Of a DNA stretch of 64,000 nucleotides, positions 1 to 7,121 are shown one piece after another; position 1 is the stretch's first letter, and each line of letters begins with the position of its first letter. The translations under genes and the position numbers were made by a program. Source of the stretch: VBDM01 sp035499735. Its GTDB lineage: Bacteria; Pseudomonadota; Gammaproteobacteria; Burkholderiales; SG8-39. The notes below the pieces were generated by a model, which saw only the letters and a list, made by a program, of their open reading frames with translations, made no database searches and was not told the origin of the DNA. The stretch is from the NCBI GenBank assembly GCA_035499735.1, contig DATJYC010000022.1, forward strand, positions 1 to 64,000, given 5' to 3'.

Positions 1-12
1 AGAATCGCGATT

Positions 13-1020
13 ATGAAGAAGAAGCCGCAGGAACTGTTCCATTTGGCGAAGCAGTCCCTGCAAAAGGCCGGCGCGCACGAGGCGATGGCGAGCGCCGCAG
101 CGCAGCATCTCGTGCGCGCGGAGGAGCAGGGCCTGCCCACGCACGGCATGTCGCGCGTGCCGTTCTACTGCTCGATGCTGCGCAACGGCCGCGCCGACGG
201 CGCGGCGCGCCCCTCGCTGAAGGCCGAGAAGGCGGGCGTATGCCTGATCGACAACGCCGACGGCCTGCCCTACGAGTCCTGCGCCTGGGCGATCGAGGAA
301 GTCATCCAGCGCGCGCGGCGCAACGGCATCGCCTTTGCCGGCATTACGAACAGCGCGCACGTGGGCGTGCTGGGCATCCACCTGCTGAAGGTCGCCGCTG
401 CGGGGCTTGTCGGCGTCGCGTTCACGAACTCGCCGGCGGCGATTCCCGCCTGGGGTGGAAAGAAGGCCTTGTTCGGCACCGATCCGGTCGCGTTCGCGTT
501 TCCGCGCAATGACGCCGATCCCATCGTCGTCGACCTCGCGCTCACGACGGTGGTGCGCGGCAAGATCATGATGGCGATGCAAAAGGGCGAGAAGATCCCG
601 GAAGGCTGGGCGCTCGGCCGCGACGGCAAGCCGACCACGGATCCGAAAGAAGCGATCGAGCGCGGCAGCCTGTTCCCGATCGGTGGCGCGAAGGGCGCGA
701 TGCTGGCGCTCGCCTTCGAGCTGGTCTGCGCAGCGCTCACGGGTGCCGCGATCGGGCCCGAGGCGGATTCGTTCTTCTCCGAGCAGGGCAACCACCCGAG
801 GATCGGCCAGGCGTTCCTCGCCATCGACCCGGGCGCGCTCGCCGGACGCGAAAGGTATCTCGAGCGCGTCGAAACCGTCGTGCGCGCGATGCTCGCGGAC
901 GAGGGCGTGCGGCTGCCGGGATCCAAGCGCTTCGCGTCCGAGAAGGCGCTGCGCGCCGGGGGCATCGAGGTCCCGGACGAGCTGCTCGCGAAAATCGAGA
1001 AGCTGTGTACGACGTCATAG
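13..1020 (+). CDS. Ldh family (malate/L-lactate type) NAD(P)-dependent oxidoreductase
   Basis: A 335-residue cytosolic protein of the malate/lactate/sulfolactate dehydrogenase (Ldh_2) family, which interconverts 2-hydroxy acids and 2-oxo acids with NAD(P) and is unrelated to the classic LDH fold. The family hallmarks are visible: the N-terminal helical part with THG (His44), the TNSAHVG segment holding the probable catalytic His116, and the GTDPVAFAFP nucleotide-site segment near residue 155. Length is normal for the family. The ATG lies only 12 bases into the window, so upstream context is lost. The 3' end overlaps the next gene by 16 bases. The substrate cannot be told from sequence. Confidence 0.85.
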   Translation: MKKKPQELFHLAKQSLQKAGAHEAMASAAAQHLVRAEEQGLPTHGMSRVPFYCSMLRNGRADGAARPSLKAEKAGVCLIDNADGLPYESCAWAIEEVIQRARRNGIAFAGITNSAHVGVLGIHLLKVAAAGLVGVAFTNSPAAIPAWGGKKALFGTDPVAFAFPRNDADPIVVDLALTTVVRGKIMMAMQKGEKIPEGWALGRDGKPTTDPKEAIERGSLFPIGGAKGAMLALAFELVCAALTGAAIGPEADSFFSEQGNHPRIGQAFLAIDPGALAGRERYLERVETVVRAMLADEGVRLPGSKRFASEKALRAGGIEVPDELLAKIEKLCTTS

Positions 1021-1487
1021 TCGAGTTTCCGAAAATGAAGGTCGGCGTGGCGACGCGCGACGGGCGCGTGGTCGGCATTCGGTACCTGCCGCCCGCGGCG
1101 GCCGCGAAGCCGCCGGCGAGCGCGCTCGCCGAGCGCGCGGCGCTCCAGCTCGAGCGCTACCGCGAGGACCCGGACACCGTGTTCGATCTGCCACTCGAGG
1201 TCGAGGGGACGCCGCTGCAGAAGGGCGTCTGGCAGGCGATGTGCGCGATTCCGAGGGGCCGAACGCGGACCTATGGCGAGCTGGCGCGCGAGCTCGGCAC
1301 GGAGCCGCGCGCGGTCGGGCAGGCTTGTGGCGACAATCGCCTGCCGATCGTCATTCCGTGCCACCGCGTCGTCGCCTCGGACGGGCTCGGCGGCTTCGGG
1401 CACGCGACTGGGGGCTACCTGCTGGAGGCCAAGCGTTGGCTGCTGATGCACGAGGCGCGCGCGGACGCGTTCGAGCTCGCCCCCTGA
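1005..1487 (+). CDS. ogt: Methylated-DNA--protein-cysteine methyltransferase
   Basis: This 160-residue suicide enzyme repairs O6-alkylguanine (and O4-alkylthymine) by moving the alkyl group to its own cysteine. The active-site motif IPCHRVVASDG is intact, with acceptor Cys119, preceded by the DNA-binding helix-turn-helix segment GRTRTYGELARELG. A GTG at 1005 is taken as start because the protein then opens with a family-like MYDVIVEFP; ATG 1035 is possible but would trim the N-terminal domain. There is no Ada-type regulatory domain. It overlaps the Ldh gene in front and xerD behind, so the three are probably cotranscribed. Confidence 0.9.
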   Translation: MYDVIVEFPKMKVGVATRDGRVVGIRYLPPAAAAKPPASALAERAALQLERYREDPDTVFDLPLEVEGTPLQKGVWQAMCAIPRGRTRTYGELARELGTEPRAVGQACGDNRLPIVIPCHRVVASDGLGGFGHATGGYLLEAKRWLLMHEARADAFELAP

Positions 1488-2365
1488 GCGAAGCCGACGC
1501 GGCGCTCGTCGATGCCTTCGGCGACGCGCTGTGGCTCGAAGACGGGCTGGCGCGCAACACGCTTGACGCCTACCGGCGCGACCTCGGGCAGCTCGCCGCA
1601 TTCCTCAAGGGGCGGCCGCTCGCCGCGGTGCGGGAGGAGGACCTATTCGCCTTCCTCGCCGCGCGGCGCGGCCGTGCGACGAGCGCGGCGCGCATGCTTT
1701 CGACGCTGAAGCGCTTCTACCGCTACTGCCTGCGCGAGGGCCGGCGCCGAGACGACCCGACGCTCAGGCTCGATCCGCCCAAGCGCGCGCCGCGCTTTCC
1801 CAAGACCTTGTCGGAGGCCGACGTCGAGGCGCTGCTCGCGGCGCCCGACGCCGCGACGCCGCGCGGGCTGCGCGACCGCGCGATGCTGGAAGTGCTCTAC
1901 GCCTCGGGGCTGCGCGTGTCCGAGCTCGTCGCGCTGAAGACGTTCGAGGCCAGCCTCGACGCCGGCGTCGTGCGAGTCCTGGGCAAGGGGAGCAAGGAGC
2001 GGCTCGTTCCGCTCGGCGAGGAGGCGGTGTCCTGGGTGCAGCGCTACCTGCGCGAGGCGCGGCCGGCCCTGCTCAAGCGCCGATCGAGCGACGCGCTGTT
2101 CGTGACCGATCGCGGCTCGGGCATGACGCGCCAGGCGTTCTGGCACCTGCTCAAGCGCTACGGTCGCGCGGCGATCCCGGGCAAGGCGCTGTCGCCGCAT
2201 GTGCTGCGCCACGCGTTTGCGACGCACCTGATCAACCACGGGGCGGACCTGCGCGTGGTGCAGATGCTGCTCGGCCACGCGGACATCTCGACGACGCAGA
2301 TCTATACCCACGTCGCGCGCGAGCGCCTGAAGAAGCTGCACAGGGACCATCACCCCAGAGCCTGA
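1484..2365 (+). CDS. xerD: Tyrosine recombinase XerD (non-ATG start)
   Basis: A site-specific tyrosine recombinase that resolves chromosome dimers at dif with XerC and FtsK. The N-terminal SAM-like core-binding domain (LEDGLARNTLDAYRRDL) is followed by the catalytic domain with the R (SGLRVSELVAL), H-x-x-R (LSPHVLRHAFATHL), H (LGHADISTTQIY) and nucleophilic Tyr (IYTHV) residues. There is no ATG or GTG in the right place. The best starts are CTG 1484, which gives 293 residues and a CTGA overlap with the ogt stop, or TTG 1436, which adds 16 residues. The 293-residue form matches the usual 295-300. XerD rather than XerC is chosen on general likeness; the distinction is not certain. Confidence 0.85.
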   Translation: MSEADAALVDAFGDALWLEDGLARNTLDAYRRDLGQLAAFLKGRPLAAVREEDLFAFLAARRGRATSAARMLSTLKRFYRYCLREGRRRDDPTLRLDPPKRAPRFPKTLSEADVEALLAAPDAATPRGLRDRAMLEVLYASGLRVSELVALKTFEASLDAGVVRVLGKGSKERLVPLGEEAVSWVQRYLREARPALLKRRSSDALFVTDRGSGMTRQAFWHLLKRYGRAAIPGKALSPHVLRHAFATHLINHGADLRVVQMLLGHADISTTQIYTHVARERLKKLHRDHHPRA

Positions 2366-2366
2366 C

Positions 2367-2723
2367 TCAACCCCTGGAGCGCTCGATGCTCACCCCGACC
2401 TGTTTCGCGTCGCGCAGCACCCCGAGCTTGGCGACACTCACCCTGACGCGGGGCGAGCGGAACTCTCCGAGTATCGTGTCGGCGACGCGCTCGGCGAGGC
2501 TCTCCACGAGGCCGAAGCGCTCTCCCCCGAGGAGAGCGCGGATGCGCTCCACCACCACTCCGTAGTCGATCGTGTCCGCGACCCTTCCCGTCCGGAACAC
2601 CGTGCCGTCGGAGGGAAGGGCGATTTCGAGATCGATCTCGATCGTCTGCGGGGCGATCTTCTCGTGGCGGTACAGCCCGATCCAGGCCTGGAGGCGCAGC
2701 TGGCGGATGAAGACGGCATCCAA
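2367..2723 (-). CDS. folB: Dihydroneopterin aldolase
   Basis: FolB converts 7,8-dihydroneopterin to 6-hydroxymethyl-dihydropterin and glycolaldehyde in folate synthesis. The 118-residue reading from TTG 2723 fits the family length of about 120 and places the conserved opening LDAVFIRQLRLQAWIGLY at the N-terminus. A longer frame back to 2786 adds 21 residues without family character and would run over the plsY start. Conserved parts include GLYRHEKIAPQTI, DTIDYGVVVERI and LVESLAERVADTIL, the last holding the active-site Glu of the family. The divergent folB/plsY pair beside tsaD is a common proteobacterial arrangement. Confidence 0.88.
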   Translation of the reverse strand: MDAVFIRQLRLQAWIGLYRHEKIAPQTIEIDLEIALPSDGTVFRTGRVADTIDYGVVVERIRALLGGERFGLVESLAERVADTILGEFRSPRVRVSVAKLGVLRDAKQVGVSIERSRG

Positions 2724-2770
2724 GGCGGGACTTTCGCGTAAACTTCCGTCGCGAATTCTAGAGTAAGGCC

Positions 2771-3418
2771 ATGGCGGACGCAGCATTTATTTTGGTCGCC
2801 TATCTGATCGGCTCGCTGTCTTTCGCGGTCATCGTGAGCCGCGCTCTCGGCCTGCCGGATCCGCGCTCGTACGGCTCGGGGAATCCCGGCGCGACCAACG
2901 TGCTTCGCACGGGACGGAAGCTCGCCGCGCTGCTCACGCTCGCGGGCGACGGCGGCAAGGGCTGGCTCGCCGTGTTCCTCGCGGCGCGCTACGCACCCGA
3001 ATACGGGGCCGGCGGCACGGCGGTTGCAACGTGCTCGGTCGCCGTCTTTCTCGGCCACGTGTTCCCCGTATTCCTCGCCTTCAAGGGAGGAAAAGGCGTG
3101 GCTACGGCAGGTGGCGTGCTGCTCGCGCTCGACCCCTGGCTGGGCCTCGCCGGGCTGGCGACCTGGGCCGCGGTTGCGCTGATCTCCCGATACGCTTCGC
3201 TCGCTTCGGTCGTCGCGGCGGTATTTGCGCCGGTCTACGCGCTCTTCATGTCCCTGCCACAGGGCGCGGTTCCCGCGCTGGTCTTCATCGGTGCTGTGAG
3301 CGTCTGGCGCCACCGGGGCAATATGCGCAGCCTCGCCGGCGGACGAGAGCGGAAGATCGGGGAGAAGGAGAGCCCGGGCGCCGCGGCGGGGGATTCGGCG
3401 AGCGCGGAAAAGAGCTAG
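2771..3418 (+). CDS. plsY: Acyl-phosphate:glycerol-3-phosphate acyltransferase PlsY
   Basis: An integral inner-membrane enzyme that moves an acyl group from acyl-phosphate to glycerol-3-phosphate, the first step of phospholipid synthesis. The 215-residue protein shows the family motifs GSGNPGATNVLRTGRK (near residue 36) and FKGGKGVAT (near residue 104), and about five hydrophobic segments. The C-terminal 25 residues are polar and low in complexity. It starts at ATG 2771, divergent from folB, and its stop overlaps the stop of convergent tsaD by 4 bases (3415-3418). Confidence 0.93.
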   Translation: MADAAFILVAYLIGSLSFAVIVSRALGLPDPRSYGSGNPGATNVLRTGRKLAALLTLAGDGGKGWLAVFLAARYAPEYGAGGTAVATCSVAVFLGHVFPVFLAFKGGKGVATAGGVLLALDPWLGLAGLATWAAVALISRYASLASVVAAVFAPVYALFMSLPQGAVPALVFIGAVSVWRHRGNMRSLAGGRERKIGEKESPGAAAGDSASAEKS

Positions 3419-4458
3419 CGGCGCTCCGGCCCCGCATAGGCGCCGGCGAGATCCCACCCGGGTCGGACAGCGAAGCTGTAGCCGGCGCCCCGCGACGGCT
3501 CCGCTTTGAGCCGCATCGCCCCGGCGAGGGCGATCATCGCGCCGTTGTCGGTACAGAATTCGACTGGCGGGTAGTACACGGCGAATCCGTCGCGCGCGGC
3601 GGCGTCGTCGAGGAGAGTCCGCAGGCGCGCGTTGGCGCCGACTCCGCCCGCGACGACCAGCCGATCGAGCCCGGTGCGCTCGATGGCGGCGCGCGATTTC
3701 GCGACGAGCACGTCGACCACGGCTTCCTGGAACGCTGCGGCGACGTCCGCACGCGCCGCCTCTTCGACCCTCTCCTTTCGCAGCAGCGTCACGACCGCGG
3801 TCTTGAGCCCGCTGAAGCTGAAATCGAGGTCGCCGCTCTTTTCCAGCCGGTCGAGCATGGGGCGCGGCAAGGCGAAGCGGTCGCGATTTCCGCGCTCGGC
3901 GAGCGCGGCAAGCGCCGGCCCACCCGGGTAGCCCAGGCCGAGCAATTTGGCCGTCTTGTCGAAGGCTTCTCCCGCTGCGTCGTCCAGCGTTTCGCCGAGC
4001 AATTCGTAGGCGCCGAGGCCGCTCACGCGCATCAGCTGAGTATGGCCTCCGGACACGAGGAGCGAGACGAAGGGAAAGCGCGGCGGGTCGCTGTCGAGGA
4101 GAGGGGAGAGCAGATGGCCCTCGAGATGGTGCACGCCGATCGCCGGGATGCCGAGCCCGAAAGCAAGGCCGTTCGCGAACGCCGTGCCGACGAGGAGCGC
4201 GCCCGCGAGCCCCGGACCCTGCGTGAAGGCGACCGCATCCAGCTCGCGCTCCGCGGTGCCGGATCGATGCAGCACCGAGCGCACGAGGGGAAGTATGCGC
4301 CGGATGTGGTCTCGCGACGCGAGCTCGGGCACCACGCCGCCGTATTGATCGTGCAGCGCCACCTGCGAGTGCAGCGCATGCGCCAGCAGGCCGCGATCGC
4401 TGTCGTAGACGGCTACGCCGGTTTCGTCACAGGAAGTCTCGATGCCCAACACCAACAT
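3415..4458 (-). CDS. tsaD: tRNA threonylcarbamoyladenosine biosynthesis protein TsaD
   Basis: TsaD, with TsaB, TsaE and TsaC product, transfers the threonylcarbamoyl group to A37 of ANN-decoding tRNAs. The protein is 347 residues, a normal length. It starts with the ASKHA nucleotide-binding opening MLVLGIETSCDETGVA and carries the metal ligands His111 and His115 in VHHLEGH and an Asp in FCTDNGAMIALAG. In many betaproteobacteria rpsU-yqeY-dnaG-rpoD follows directly on the other strand. Here a metal efflux operon sits in between. Confidence 0.96.
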   Translation of the reverse strand: MLVLGIETSCDETGVAVYDSDRGLLAHALHSQVALHDQYGGVVPELASRDHIRRILPLVRSVLHRSGTAERELDAVAFTQGPGLAGALLVGTAFANGLAFGLGIPAIGVHHLEGHLLSPLLDSDPPRFPFVSLLVSGGHTQLMRVSGLGAYELLGETLDDAAGEAFDKTAKLLGLGYPGGPALAALAERGNRDRFALPRPMLDRLEKSGDLDFSFSGLKTAVVTLLRKERVEEAARADVAAAFQEAVVDVLVAKSRAAIERTGLDRLVVAGGVGANARLRTLLDDAAARDGFAVYYPPVEFCTDNGAMIALAGAMRLKAEPSRGAGYSFAVRPGWDLAGAYAGPERR

Positions 4459-4485
4459 GATTTTTATGGCGTTTTGCTGATTTCA

Positions 4486-4502
4486 GTCAGCCCGCTGTCA
4501 GC
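4486..4502. promoter_or_regulatory. Tandem GTCAGC repeat between tsaD and czcC, possible operator
   Basis: The 70-base gap between the divergent tsaD and czcC starts holds two copies of GTCAGC (4486-4491 and 4497-4502), 11 bases apart. Taken as 11-base units they agree at 7 of 11 positions. OmpR-class response regulators bind 11-base direct repeats, and metal efflux operons are often run by such regulators, so this may be an operator. Read on the minus strand the same bases form GCTGAC, which could serve as a -35 element for tsaD. A TAGAAT at 4513-4518 is a candidate -10 for czcC, but I found no convincing -35. No regulator gene is in the window. Confidence 0.3.
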
Positions 4503-4528
4503 TACATCTAAATAGAATTCCGCTCCCT

Positions 4529-5845
4529 ATGTCCAGGCTCCACGCCCAATTGGCGAGCGCAACACTCATCGGCCTCGCGCTTGCGCAGCCATTAGGCGCA
4601 CTCGGCCAGTCGGTCGACCTCACTGCGCTCACGTTGATGCGAGCCGAGGAACTCCTGCAAGCGCACAACCGTGAGCTTCAGGCGGCACGGCGCACCGTCG
4701 AGGCTGCCGGAGCCAACACTATCTCCGCCGGCGCACGGCCAAACCCTACCTTGAGTTTCGGGGTGAGCACAATCAATCCGAAAGAAGGCATCGGGTCGGG
4801 CCCTCTGCGAGACAAGATCGTGGACAGCTCGGTGCGCATAGATCAAATCATAGAGCGCGGCGATCGCCGCGAGTTGCGTTTGGCGAACGCAAGAAGCCTA
4901 GAGTCGGCGAGTACCGAAGATCTGTCAGATACGCAGCGCCAGCAGCGCCTTGCCCTCAGGTACGCATATTACGACCTGCTTTTCGCCCAGGACAAGGTCG
5001 ATATTGCCCGCGACACCATCGCCTTGTTCGAGGGCTCCGTGCGGGCTGCCGAGCTGCGCCTGAAGGCAGGTGACATCGCGATGGCCGACGTCGCGCGATT
5101 GCGCGTGGATGCCTTGCGTGCGCGGAACGATGCGCGCGCCGCGGAAGCGGATCAGCGCCGCGCGCAGCTCGCGCTCGCCTACATGATCGGGGCCGAGGGG
5201 AGGGCGATCGGAATTCGAGCTGCAGACCCCTGGCCGTCGATCTACTCGGGGCGATCCGGCGGGTCGGTTGATGAGCTGATCGAGGGCCGACCGGACGTGC
5301 GCGCGGCCAGGAAACGGTTCGAGGCGGCCCAGAGCGCGCGCGAACTGGCGCGGAGCCTTCGCACCCGCGACGTCTCGGTGGGAGCGTCATACGACCACTA
5401 TCCGGTGAATCCTTCCTATGCGCAGGGCAGCGGCGCTGGCACGGGCAATAGCTTCGGCGTGTTCTTGAGCGTGCCGATTTTCACAGGCTACTACTACGAG
5501 GGTGAGATCCGGCGCTCCGAGGTCGATTACGACACCGCCATGGAGGCACTGGACAGGGTGCGCGCCCAGGCGCGCACCGAGATCGCGCGGTCATTTTCGG
5601 ACCTGCAAGCCGCTGCCGAGCGCCTGCAGCGCTACGACGAGTCGCTCCTGATCGAAGCGCGAAGGGCCGCAGATTCGGCGGAATTTGCCTACAAGAACGG
5701 AGCCATCGGCGTCATGGACCTGCTGGATGCGCGCCGCACGCTCCGGGCGATCCAGATTGACGCGGCGTCGGCGAGAAACGATCATGCGAAGGCGCTCTCG
5801 GCTTGGCAGGCCGGCATCGGACGGCTGGACGACGAATCCAAATGA
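4529..5845 (+). CDS. czcC: TolC-family outer membrane channel of metal efflux system (CzcC-like)
   Basis: The outer-membrane channel of a tripartite RND exporter, completing the path from periplasm to outside. The 438-residue protein has a signal peptide (residues 1 to about 27, ending LGALGQS) and two OEP repeat domains with long Ala/Arg/Glu-rich helices. It is followed 25 bases later by the adaptor gene and then the pump, the standard czcCBA order. Codon use is less G+C-rich than in flanking core genes (hand count 36 of 60 for 4861-4920). The CzcC name rests mainly on the HME-type pump downstream. Confidence 0.85.
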   Translation: MSRLHAQLASATLIGLALAQPLGALGQSVDLTALTLMRAEELLQAHNRELQAARRTVEAAGANTISAGARPNPTLSFGVSTINPKEGIGSGPLRDKIVDSSVRIDQIIERGDRRELRLANARSLESASTEDLSDTQRQQRLALRYAYYDLLFAQDKVDIARDTIALFEGSVRAAELRLKAGDIAMADVARLRVDALRARNDARAAEADQRRAQLALAYMIGAEGRAIGIRAADPWPSIYSGRSGGSVDELIEGRPDVRAARKRFEAAQSARELARSLRTRDVSVGASYDHYPVNPSYAQGSGAGTGNSFGVFLSVPIFTGYYYEGEIRRSEVDYDTAMEALDRVRAQARTEIARSFSDLQAAAERLQRYDESLLIEARRAADSAEFAYKNGAIGVMDLLDARRTLRAIQIDAASARNDHAKALSAWQAGIGRLDDESK

Positions 5846-5870
5846 GGTGGGCGAGAACGCGGGGGAGGGA

Positions 5871-7031
5871 ATGAAGGCTTGGCAATGGCGGGCGGCGGCG
5901 CTGGCGATTGCTCTCGCCGCGGCGCCGATATCGGGCTGCGGTAACGGAGACGCAAAGCAGGACATCGCCCGGCCGCGACTGGAAAACGGCCAGATCGTCT
6001 TCCCCGAGAGCAGCCCCCAGGTGGGGTTGTTCGTTACCGATACGGTCAAGGAGAGCGGACCGCAGCGTCTGCGCCTCACGGGACGGCTTGTGTGGGACGA
6101 GAACCGCACGGTGCGCCTCTACCCGCCGTTCGCCGGGCGCGTGCTCCAGATCCTGGTGAGAGTCGGCGAACGCGTGAGCAAGGATCAACCGCTCGCAACG
6201 CTCGCATCGCCCGATTTCGGACAGGCGCAGGCAGACGCCAGCCGCGCGCGATCCGATTTCGCGCTCGCGGAAAAGAACCGGAAGCGTGTGCAGGAACTGT
6301 ACGCCGGAGGCGTCGCGCCACGAAAGGACTTGAGTGCGGCCGAGGCGGACTACGCGAGAGCCGAAGCCGAGCTCGCACGCGCCATGGCGAAGGTGAAGCT
6401 CTACGGAAGCGCTGGGGAGTCGGTCGATCAGAATTTGTCGTTGGCGAGCCCGATCGCCGGGGTCGTCGTCGAGCGCAACATAAACCCCGGCCAAGAGCTG
6501 CGGCCGGACCTGCAGCTCGCCAACTCCCCCGCGATGTTCGTCATCACTGACCCCTCCCACCTGTGGGTCCAGCTCGATGCGGCCGAGGCCCAGCTCGGCG
6601 TGCTGCGTCGTGGCCAGACGGTGACGCTGCACACGACCGCTTGGCCTAGTGACGGATTTGCGGCCACCATCGATGCAATTTACGATTTCATCGATCCGGC
6701 TACGCGCACGATCAAGGTCCGCGGGAGTGTCGACAACCGCGAGCGTAAGCTCAAAGGGGAAATGTTCGTGACGGCGGAGATCATGGCGCCGTCCAGGGCG
6801 GCCGCCGTCCAGGTCCCCGAGAAGGCCGTGCTTTCAGCTGGCGGCAACAACTACGTTTTCATCCAAGAGGCGCCGGGACGCTACGCGCGCGCCGAGGTCA
6901 AGCTCGACGGGGTCCAAGACGGGGTCGCCGGCGTTACAGGCGGCCTTGCGCTGGGGCAGAACGTCGTGGTCGAGGGGAACCTGTTTCTTTTTCGCCTGTA
7001 TCGCCAGCTCGCCATGGGTGCGTCGGACTGA
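5871..7031 (+). CDS. czcB: RND periplasmic adaptor (membrane fusion) lipoprotein, CzcB-like
   Basis: The 386-residue adaptor linking the inner-membrane pump to the outer-membrane channel. ATG 5871 follows a GGGGGAGGGA ribosome site. The N-terminus is a lipoprotein signal with lipobox ISGC, so the mature protein is probably lipid-anchored in the periplasm. Then come the barrel-sandwich (lipoyl-like) half RLYPPFAGRVLQI, a short alpha hairpin (about residues 110-165), the second lipoyl half SPIAGVVVERNINPGQEL and the beta-barrel and membrane-proximal domains. I see no His-rich metal-binding extension of the kind found in some CzcB proteins. Confidence 0.87.
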   Translation: MKAWQWRAAALAIALAAAPISGCGNGDAKQDIARPRLENGQIVFPESSPQVGLFVTDTVKESGPQRLRLTGRLVWDENRTVRLYPPFAGRVLQILVRVGERVSKDQPLATLASPDFGQAQADASRARSDFALAEKNRKRVQELYAGGVAPRKDLSAAEADYARAEAELARAMAKVKLYGSAGESVDQNLSLASPIAGVVVERNINPGQELRPDLQLANSPAMFVITDPSHLWVQLDAAEAQLGVLRRGQTVTLHTTAWPSDGFAATIDAIYDFIDPATRTIKVRGSVDNRERKLKGEMFVTAEIMAPSRAAAVQVPEKAVLSAGGNNYVFIQEAPGRYARAEVKLDGVQDGVAGVTGGLALGQNVVVEGNLFLFRLYRQLAMGASD

Positions 7032-7121
7032 CCTGCATGGGGTTCGTTCTCTGCGTTGACGCCATCCCGCAGCCCGCGCATCGGCGATAGGTCTGCGGCG
7101 CCCGGAAATCCAAAACGCAAA

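Noticed and set aside
2724..2786. The ATG at 2786 as start of folB.
   Set aside because: The added residues lack family likeness and run over the plsY start; TTG 2723 gives the normal length.
3031..4515. A 494-codon plus-strand frame opposite tsaD.
   Set aside because: tsaD is certain from its metal and nucleotide motifs; the frame has no domain and contains plsY in another frame.
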